Source: an uncultured Pseudomonadota bacterium (GTDB lineage Bacteria > Pseudomonadota > Gammaproteobacteria > Steroidobacterales > Steroidobacteraceae). Taken from it: 38,117 nucleotides of DNA. The stretch spans positions 1 through 38,117 of the forward strand of contig CAMLGF010000034.1 of the NCBI GenBank assembly GCA_946479515.1. Reading direction: 5' to 3'. Position numbers and translations under genes: made by a program. This document shows, one piece after another, positions 32,470 through 38,117 of this stretch (positions are counted from its first letter, which is position 1; each line of letters opens with the position of its first letter). The notes under the pieces were generated by a model. That model did no database searches. It was not told the origin of the DNA and worked only from the letters and a program-made list of their open reading frames with translations.

Positions 32470-33903
32470 ATGAGAATCCGGACTGCACTGCTCGCGCTCC
32501 TGCTCACCGCCGGCGGCGTGACGGCAGCCCTGGCCGCCTCACCCAGCGCCACCAAGCAGGCTGCGGTGGCAGCGGTCGACCGGCATGCCGCCGACCTCGC
32601 GAATCTGTCCGACCAGATCTGGCGTTTCGCCGAGACCGCGCTGCGCGAACACCGCTCATCGCAGGCGCTCGCGGACTATGCGGAACAGCAAGGCTTCAGC
32701 GTCACGCGCAATGTCGCCGGCATGCCCACGGCCTTCATCGCTTCGTTCGGCAGCGGCAGGCCGGTCATCGGCATCATGGGCGAATACGACGCGCTGCCCG
32801 GCGTCTCGCAGAAGGCCCAGGCGCAGAAGGCTCCGCTGGTCGAAGGCGGCGCCGGGCACGGCTGCGGACACAACCTGTTTGGCGCGGCCAGCCTCGGCGC
32901 GGCGCTGGCCGTCAAGGAGCAGATCGCGGCCGGCAGGCTGAAGGGCACGGTCCGGTTTTACGGCACGCCGGCTGAGGAAGCCGTGGGCGGCAAGACCTAC
33001 ATGGCGCGCGATGGCGTGTTCAACGACGTGGATGCCATGTTCGCCTGGCATCCCGGCGACGAAACGCAGGCGGACATGGTTTCCAGCCAGGCGATGGTCG
33101 ATCTGATGGTCCGCTTCCATGGCAAGGCGGCGCATGCCGCCGGCGATCCCTGGAATGGACGCAGCGCCCTCGATGGCGTCGAGGCATTCACGCACGGCGT
33201 GAACCTGATGCGCGAGCACATGCAGACCACGTCGCGCGTGCACTACGTGATCAGCGACGGTGGCGACGTGCCGAACGTCGTGCCCGAGCATGCCGCGGTG
33301 TGGATCTGGGCCCGCGACTGGAAGCGCAGCGAAGTCGAGTCGCTGCTGGCGCGGATCCGCAAGATCGCCGACGGCGCGGCGCTCATGACCGAGACCAGCG
33401 CCGACGTACAGGTGCAGGGCGGCAGCTGGGAGCTCCTCATCATGGAATCCGGCGCCAAACTACTCGATGCGAACCTGCGCTGGATCGGCGCGCCGAAGTT
33501 CACGGCCGACGAGCAGGAGTTCGCCCGGAAGATACAGCGTGCCACCGACGTGCCCGAAAAAGGCATGAGCGAGGCGATCCACCCGCTCGCCGGACAACCC
33601 GAGGAGGGTGGCTCGACGGACGTGGGCGACGTGAGCTGGATCGTGCCCACGCTGAACCTGACGGTCGCCACGGCACCGAAGGACGCACCCTGGCATGCCT
33701 GGCCGGTGGTGGCGACCGGCGGCATGTCCATCGGGCACAAGGGCATGATCGTCGCCGCCAAGACGTTGGCCGCCACCATGGTCGACCTGTACGAGCGGCC
33801 CCAGGCCCTGCGCGAGCTGCGGGCGGAGTTCGAGAAGAAGCGCGGCGACGTGGTGTTCAAGGCCTACCTGCCCGATGGGCCGCCACCGCTGCCGGTGGAA
33901 TGA
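32470..33903 (+). CDS. Exported M20-family amidohydrolase/peptidase
   Basis: A 477-residue zinc-dependent hydrolase with a signal peptide (MRIRTALLALLLTAGGVTAALA). The M20 core is intact: GIMGEYDALPG, metal-binding GHGCGHN, catalytic Glu pair in GTPAEEAVGG, MFAWHPGD, the dimerisation-domain segment MVRFHGKAAHAAGDPWNGRSALD, and a C-terminal GMSIGHKGM with the last metal His. It resembles the AbgB/amidohydrolase branch that cleaves N-acyl amino acids or aminobenzoyl-glutamate; the true substrate is unknown. ATG 32470 is preceded by GGGGAG at five-nt spacing; GTG 32464 is inside that site. Divergent from the exported alpha/beta hydrolase across 109 nt, which suggests a shared regulatory region and perhaps a joint scavenging role (inference). 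Confidence 0.9.
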   Translation: MRIRTALLALLLTAGGVTAALAASPSATKQAAVAAVDRHAADLANLSDQIWRFAETALREHRSSQALADYAEQQGFSVTRNVAGMPTAFIASFGSGRPVIGIMGEYDALPGVSQKAQAQKAPLVEGGAGHGCGHNLFGAASLGAALAVKEQIAAGRLKGTVRFYGTPAEEAVGGKTYMARDGVFNDVDAMFAWHPGDETQADMVSSQAMVDLMVRFHGKAAHAAGDPWNGRSALDGVEAFTHGVNLMREHMQTTSRVHYVISDGGDVPNVVPEHAAVWIWARDWKRSEVESLLARIRKIADGAALMTETSADVQVQGGSWELLIMESGAKLLDANLRWIGAPKFTADEQEFARKIQRATDVPEKGMSEAIHPLAGQPEEGGSTDVGDVSWIVPTLNLTVATAPKDAPWHAWPVVATGGMSIGHKGMIVAAKTLAATMVDLYERPQALRELRAEFEKKRGDVVFKAYLPDGPPPLPVE

Positions 33904-33960
33904 TGCCGGTTTTCGTATATGGGAATGCGCTTACAGAAAAGCGTGAACTGGACAGGCCAA

Positions 33961-34002
33961 TGGATTCCCGGAATCCACCACCCTGAGCGTCGTTAGTCAG
34001 GG
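33961..34002. promoter_or_regulatory. Two adjacent inverted repeats before the GGDEF-EAL gene
   Basis: TGGATTCC and GGAATCCA form a perfect palindrome around one base (33961-33977), an operator-like shape. Four nt further CCCTGA and TCAGGG (33981-33986 and 33997-34002) can form a 6-bp hairpin with a 10-nt loop, ending 20 nt before the start codon at 34023. The hairpin could act on translation or terminate the upstream M20 transcript; no T-tract follows. Confidence 0.4.
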
Positions 34003-34022
34003 GGAAAGTCGGTCAGGCGCGT

Positions 34023-36710
34023 ATGTCCAGGAACGCCCGCAATCTGTTCAAACGACTGCTCGTCCGGCTGCGCGGCTGGTTCACGCTGGGCAATGTCGGC
34101 ATCACGCCGCGCCTGGTGGTGGCCTTCGCATCGGTGACCGCGCTCGCGGCCGCGGCCAATCTCATCATCGAAAATGGCGTCGCCATCCTCGAGCAGCAGC
34201 GCAGCGTCGAGAAGGAACGCAGCGAGCTCGATTCGCAGGCCATTCACACGCTGCGCGCGTCGGTGAGCCACGCGCGGCGCGTGGTGACTGCCGCGGAGCT
34301 GTCGCGCGTTCTGGGTCTGTTCGAACGCGCCGCCCAGGAACACGCCGAATCGGATTCGCGCGCCACGGCCGCGCAACTGGTGCGCGCGCGGGCCAGCCTC
34401 GACCAGACACTGGATCGTTACCAGGCGGAGAATCCGCCCGCCGCCGCGCACGAGCTGCCGGAGCTGGTCGCGACCCACAAACAGCGGGCCGACGCCATCG
34501 TGCAGTTGACGCGCCAGCGGCGCGCGCTGCTGGTGAGGTACGCCAGCCTGATGGCCAGCATGGAAGCGCGGGTCAAGGAATCCATCGATCGCGCCTGGAA
34601 AGCCTCGGGCCGCGCCGCCGCGAGACAGCCCCTGCTCGACGTACGCGCGCAGCTCGTGGACCTGCGCGCGGCGTTCGCCGGTTCGGACATCCTGTATGCC
34701 GACAGCACGCGCACCGCGGCGATCGCCAGGTCCGAGTGGTCTCTGGCGCAGACGCTGCGTCAGCACACCGACGCGCTGCGTCGCTCGGAGGGTGCGGCCT
34801 GGATCAAGGGCATGAACGATGACATCACGATGCTCATCTCCACGCGCGCGATGTTGATCCGCACCGAGTCGCGGCGGCTGGATGCCACCGATCATTTCTC
34901 CGGCGAATCGCAGCGCCTGGTCGAGTCGTTGCGGGTGAATTTCGACGAGACGTCGGTGGCGGCGCCGGCCGCGGCCGGCGTGCCGGCCGAGAACCCGTCC
35001 GTGCCGCTGCCCGCCGCGGACGACAAGCCGAGCGGTTCGCTGGTGGCGTGGATGAGCGCCGTGGTGCTGCTGCTGCTCCTATATATATGTTTCGTCACCA
35101 TCTTCAGCGTGGTGCGCCCGGTGCGTCGGTTGATCGCCGCCACGCAAAGGTTGGCGCGCGGCGAAAACGCGCGCGTGAGCGCGGGCGGTGGCATCCGCGA
35201 GCTGGAGTCGCTGGCGCTGGCCTTCAATTCCATGGCCGAGCAGCTGGCCGTGGCGCGCGCCAGCACGCGCGAGGCGCAGCAGCGCCTGGAAGCGAAAGTG
35301 GAGGAACGCACCCGGCAGCTGCAGGTGCTTGCCGAAGAAGATCCCCTCACCGGCATCGCCAACCGCCGGCAGCTGTTCGTCGCTCTCAACGCCGCGCTCG
35401 ACAGCGCGCGGATTTCCGGGGAGCGGGTCGGGGTGTTCTTCCTCGACATCGACAATTTCAAGACGCTCAACGACAGCCTCGGCCACAGCTATGGCGACCG
35501 CGTGCTGGTGGCCATCGCGCGCCGGCTGCAGGCAATCGCGGGCTCCAGCGGCTTTCCCGCGCGGCTCGGCGGAGACGAATTCACGCTGGTGAACCACGGC
35601 GTGGCATCCGCCGAGGAGCTGTTGACCTTCGGCACGACCATCGTGCGCGCCTTCGAGACGCCCTTGCAGGTGGACGAACGCGAAGTGATCGTGAGCGTGA
35701 GCGTCGGCGCCAGCGTGTTTCCCGATCATGAGCGCGACGCCGAAGCGCTGCTGCGCGCCGCCGACGCCGCGCTGTTCCACGCCAAGGCCCTGGGCCGCAG
35801 CCGGCTGGCGGTTTTCACGCCGGAGCTGCTGACCACCGCCTCGGCGAAATTCACCATCGAGCAGAAGCTGCGGCGCGCCATCCAGAACGGCGAGTTCGAA
35901 TTGTTCTACCAGCCCCTGGTCGATCCGCAATCGCGGCAGGTGGCTCTGGTGGAAGCACTGCTGCGCTGGCGGCAGCCCGGCGGCGAGTTCTGCGCGCCCG
36001 ACGAATTCCTGGCCGTGGCCGAGGAGTCCGGCCTCATTTCCGAGATCAGCGACTGGGTGCTGCGCACAGCGGTGCGCACCGCGTCCGAGTGGCTGCGGGG
36101 CGCGTGGCCCCAGGCGCGGGTCGCGATCAACGTGTCGCCGCGCCAGTTCCTCGACTACCGATTTGCCGGCAAGGTCGAGGAGCTGTTGAAGGAATACGAT
36201 CTTCCCGCGCAGTGCGTGGAGCTGGAACTCACCGAATCCGTGCTGCAGACCGGCGCACACACCGTCCGCGCTCTGGATCAGCTGCGCGCCATCGGCGTCA
36301 CCGTGGCGCTGGACGACTTCGGCACCGGCTACTCATCGCTCGCCTCGCTGCAGCAGCTGCCACTGTCGCGCGTGAAACTGGACCGCAGCCTGATCGCCGG
36401 CATCGATGGCAGCGCGCGTTCGGCGTCCATCGTGCGCGCCACCATCGCGCTGTGCCGCGGCCTGGGTCTCGAGGTCACCGCCGAGGGCGTGGAGAAGCCC
36501 GAACAGCTGGCCGTGCTCATGCCGCATCGGCCGATCACCCTGCAAGGCTATCTATTCGCCAGGCCGGTGCGCGCCGAGGAGCTGCCGCAGGTGGTGGCCG
36601 AACTGCCGCGACGCTGCGCCGAGCTGGTGGACGACCTGCCGGGCTTGCCGGGATCCACGGGCCGGGGCGGCGAGAAACGGCGCGGCGTGCTGGCGCTGGT
36701 CAAGGACTGA
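34023..36710 (+). CDS. Membrane GGDEF-EAL protein (cyclic-di-GMP turnover) with HAMP domain
   Basis: An 895-residue inner-membrane signalling protein. TM1 lies at about 29-50, a helical, Arg/Ala-rich periplasmic sensor at 50-340, TM2 at 340-364, then HAMP (365-418), a short coiled coil, GGDEF (about 438-600; motif GGDEF at 516-520) and EAL (about 625-870; EAL at 644-646). The EAL catalytic set is complete (INVSPRQF, ELTES, DDFGTGYSS, VKLDRSL, TAEGVEK, LQGYLF) and the GGDEF motif is intact, so either or both activities are possible; the direction cannot be inferred. The periplasmic part is unrecognised and probably a helical-bundle sensor. ATG 34023 has an AGG 6 nt upstream. Odd: a run of rare A/T-rich codons in TM2 (35079-35090). 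Confidence 0.94.
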   Translation: MSRNARNLFKRLLVRLRGWFTLGNVGITPRLVVAFASVTALAAAANLIIENGVAILEQQRSVEKERSELDSQAIHTLRASVSHARRVVTAAELSRVLGLFERAAQEHAESDSRATAAQLVRARASLDQTLDRYQAENPPAAAHELPELVATHKQRADAIVQLTRQRRALLVRYASLMASMEARVKESIDRAWKASGRAAARQPLLDVRAQLVDLRAAFAGSDILYADSTRTAAIARSEWSLAQTLRQHTDALRRSEGAAWIKGMNDDITMLISTRAMLIRTESRRLDATDHFSGESQRLVESLRVNFDETSVAAPAAAGVPAENPSVPLPAADDKPSGSLVAWMSAVVLLLLLYICFVTIFSVVRPVRRLIAATQRLARGENARVSAGGGIRELESLALAFNSMAEQLAVARASTREAQQRLEAKVEERTRQLQVLAEEDPLTGIANRRQLFVALNAALDSARISGERVGVFFLDIDNFKTLNDSLGHSYGDRVLVAIARRLQAIAGSSGFPARLGGDEFTLVNHGVASAEELLTFGTTIVRAFETPLQVDEREVIVSVSVGASVFPDHERDAEALLRAADAALFHAKALGRSRLAVFTPELLTTASAKFTIEQKLRRAIQNGEFELFYQPLVDPQSRQVALVEALLRWRQPGGEFCAPDEFLAVAEESGLISEISDWVLRTAVRTASEWLRGAWPQARVAINVSPRQFLDYRFAGKVEELLKEYDLPAQCVELELTESVLQTGAHTVRALDQLRAIGVTVALDDFGTGYSSLASLQQLPLSRVKLDRSLIAGIDGSARSASIVRATIALCRGLGLEVTAEGVEKPEQLAVLMPHRPITLQGYLFARPVRAEELPQVVAELPRRCAELVDDLPGLPGSTGRGGEKRRGVLALVKD

Positions 36711-36717
36711 CTATCTA

Positions 36718-36736
36718 GCCGGCTATCTACGCCGGC
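36718..36736 (+). terminator. Hairpin after the GGDEF-EAL gene
   Basis: GCCGGC, a 7-nt loop and GCCGGC, starting eight nt after the stop codon. The stem is strong but no T-tract follows, so termination is plausible yet unproven. The flanking CTATCTAGCCGG and CTATCTACGCCGG form an imperfect direct repeat. Confidence 0.4.
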
Positions 36737-36770
36737 ATCTTGACTTCCGCACCGGCATTGCGGATCGTAC

Positions 36771-36787
36771 GGCCTCGTCTCGAGGCC
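36771..36787 (+). promoter_or_regulatory. Strong leader hairpin before the glycine-zipper gene
   Basis: GGCCTCG, a TCT loop and CGAGGCC form a perfect 7-bp stem, 29 nt upstream of the ATG at 36817. It may be a terminator for upstream transcription or an element of the leader of the two-gene unit that follows. Confidence 0.4.
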
Positions 36788-36816
36788 TCACAAGAACCCA
36801 CAACGAAGCGGGCCCC

Positions 36817-37458
36817 ATGAAGCATTGGTCTTACCTGGTTGCAGTGGCGTCACTGTCGCTGTTCGGCATGCGTGCCGGTGCCGAGGACGCGAAGATCGTC
36901 CTCATCGAGTCCGATGAGGCACCGAAGTTCGATGTGCTCTATCACCGCGCGATGACCAACGCCGCCGGCGCCGCGATCGGCGGCCTCATCGGCGCGGGCA
37001 TCCAGGCCGGCATCGAATCCAGCAAGGACGGCGAGAAGCGCGCGGTGCTGGCGCCGCACGTGTCGGCCAGCGTGTGGACCGACTCGTATGTGAAGACGCT
37101 GAACGAGGTGCTGATCGCCAAAGGCTACGAGCCGCGCTGGATCTCCAGCAAGGAGAGGCCCACGGATGTGAAGGCCGACATCTACATCGTGCTGTACCCG
37201 TCCGTGTACGGGTTCCGCATGGTGGACATGACGACCACGGCCCTGTCGGCATTCGTCGAATTCGACGCCATCTATGGTCGCGAGCCGCCCAAGTCGCGCA
37301 AGAAGGGCGACAAGGAGGCCTTCTATCTGACCGGGCAGAAGCAGTACACGATCGAGGACCTCACCAGGCAGACCGAGCTGGTGGGGCCTGAAGTGAATGC
37401 CGTGCTCGCGGCGGCCGCCCGCCGCCTCGCCAACAAGATCATCTACAACCTGAAATGA
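36817..37458 (+). CDS. Exported protein with glycine-zipper segment, unknown function
   Basis: A 213-residue protein with a signal peptide (MKHWSYLVAVASLSLFGMRAGA). At about residues 48-65 it has AAGAAIGGLIGAGIQAGIE, a small-residue glycine-zipper stretch that could insert into or lie against a membrane. The rest, including YEPRWISSKERPTDVKADIYIVLYPSVYGFR and a C-terminal AAAARRLANKIIYNLK, is soluble in character and I do not recognise it. Its stop overlaps the ATG of the following lipoprotein gene (ATGA at 37455-37458), so the pair is translationally coupled and probably works in the same envelope complex. The start ATG 36817 is the only Met before the signal sequence; the ribosome binding site is weak. 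Confidence 0.7.
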   Translation: MKHWSYLVAVASLSLFGMRAGAEDAKIVLIESDEAPKFDVLYHRAMTNAAGAAIGGLIGAGIQAGIESSKDGEKRAVLAPHVSASVWTDSYVKTLNEVLIAKGYEPRWISSKERPTDVKADIYIVLYPSVYGFRMVDMTTTALSAFVEFDAIYGREPPKSRKKGDKEAFYLTGQKQYTIEDLTRQTELVGPEVNAVLAAAARRLANKIIYNLK

Positions 37459-38075
37459 GCCGACGAAAAAACATGAAGACGACCACGACGCTGGCCGCGC
37501 TGGCCGCGGCCGCACTGCTGCAGGCCTGTGCGTTCAAGGATTCGATTCTCGACGTTCACGCCACGCCCGAGACCAAGGTCGCCGGCCCGCTCGGTGACAT
37601 CAAGTCCGTCGCATTCAGCGCTCCGCAGATCGAGGATTCGCGCCTGGACCGCGCACGCATTGGATGGAAGAAGAACGGCTACGGGCAGAACACCGCCGAC
37701 ATTCTCACCGCGACGCCTCCCGATCAGATCGTGGCGGGCGCGGTCGCGAAGGCGCTGACCGATACGAATCACAAGGTTGGTCCGACGGGTGACGTCAAGG
37801 TGCTGGGCAGTCTCGACCGGCTCTGGTTCGACGTCGACGTGAATTTCTGGACCGTCAAGTTCCTGGGCGACGTGCAGGCCACCCTCGATTTCGTCGACAC
37901 GAAGACCAACCAGTCCATCTACAAGTCCAAGTACACCGGCAGCTACAACGAGTCCAAGGGTGGCGGGATGGAGAAGACCTGGACCGAGGTGATGAACAAG
38001 GCCTTGGACAAGATGATCGAGTCCATCGTGCTCGACGATGCGCTGGCGGCGGCGCTGCAGAATCGGGTGCAGTGA
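37455..38075 (+). CDS. YajG-like envelope lipoprotein
   Basis: A 206-residue lipoprotein with lipobox LLQAC (Cys25 from ATG 37455, Cys19 from ATG 37473). The layout after the Cys resembles the YajG lipoprotein family: a first strand IKSVAFSAPQIEDSR, then NTADILTATPPDQIVAGAVAKALTD, strands VKVLGSLDRLWFDVDVNFWTVKF, DVQATLDFVDTKTNQSIYKSKYTGSY and a C-terminal helix. YajG function is not established. The start overlaps the stop of the glycine-zipper gene; whether translation begins at 37455 (coupled) or 37473 cannot be decided. A hairpin follows 22 nt after the stop. Confidence 0.72.
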   Translation: MSRRKNMKTTTTLAALAAAALLQACAFKDSILDVHATPETKVAGPLGDIKSVAFSAPQIEDSRLDRARIGWKKNGYGQNTADILTATPPDQIVAGAVAKALTDTNHKVGPTGDVKVLGSLDRLWFDVDVNFWTVKFLGDVQATLDFVDTKTNQSIYKSKYTGSYNESKGGGMEKTWTEVMNKALDKMIESIVLDDALAAALQNRVQ

Positions 38076-38096
38076 GCACCGGGCCGGAGCATGTGG

Positions 38097-38115
38097 GGGT
38101 GTTCGGAATACACCC
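38097..38115 (+). terminator. Hairpin at the right edge, candidate terminator
   Basis: GGGTGT, a 7-nt loop and ACACCC make a 6-bp stem starting 22 nt after the lipoprotein stop. The sequence ends two bases later, so a T-tract cannot be checked. Confidence 0.45.
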
Positions 38116-38117
38116 GA

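Noticed and set aside
1..38117. Mobile elements, CRISPR arrays, prophage or integron
   Set aside because: No transposase, integrase, phage structural gene, terminal inverted repeats or regularly spaced repeats were seen on either strand.

Overview
The window is about 38 kb of very GC-rich, gene-dense DNA. The gene content is that of a Gram-negative, aerobically respiring proteobacterium: an RND efflux operon, periplasmic c-type cytochromes, a TlpA-like thioredoxin, outer-membrane-type lipoproteins, cyclic beta-glucan synthase, a GGDEF/EAL protein and hybrid histidine kinases. A Steroidobacter/Xanthomonadales-like gammaproteobacterium would fit, but no rRNA or tRNA is present to test this, so it is only a guess. 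I see no insertion sequence, prophage, integrase or CRISPR array. Apart from one local rearrangement it reads as ordinary chromosome.

Layout. (1) 1-1727: the N-terminal part of a divergent cytochrome c oxidase subunit I on the minus strand, running off the left edge. It is divergent from a plus-strand cluster of a MarR regulator, a ZnT9-like CDF cation transporter and a CPA1 cation/proton antiporter (2005-4687). A 24-bp near-palindrome in the divergent gap is a good operator candidate. (2) 4857-7241: a minus-strand pair of exported di-haem cytochromes c, one MauG/CcpA-like and one c4-like. (3) 7335-8650: an AAG-type DNA glycosylase overlapping a TlpA-like thioredoxin. (4) 8721-11469: a DUF1800-DUF1501 pair. 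(5) 11480-12543: a rearrangement scar, the C-terminal half of an MFS transporter joined head to head with a decayed isochorismatase-family gene. (6) 12592-17470: a marR-adaptor-RND pump operon behind a clear promoter that has a perfect palindrome in its spacer. No outer-membrane channel gene follows, only a possible vestige. (7) 17595-31230: two paralogous GAF-HisKA-HATPase-REC hybrid kinases bracket tspO, a 2,879-residue cyclic beta-1,2-glucan synthase and a small unknown gene. (8) 31287-33903: a secreted alpha/beta hydrolase (upstream of the second kinase) divergent from a secreted M20 amidohydrolase. (9) 34023-38075: a membrane GGDEF-EAL protein, then a coupled pair of an exported glycine-zipper protein and a YajG-like lipoprotein, with a hairpin at the right edge.

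The observations I rate highest are: the oxidase subunit in which both canonical proton-channel residues (Glu of the D channel, Lys of the K channel) are replaced; the MFS/isochorismatase scar; the two palindromic candidate MarR operators; the AAG glycosylase with a substituted active-site His; and the two functionally opaque pairs (the di-haem cytochromes, and the glycine-zipper/YajG-like genes). I did not find a clearly new multi-gene defence or metabolic system, and I do not claim one.
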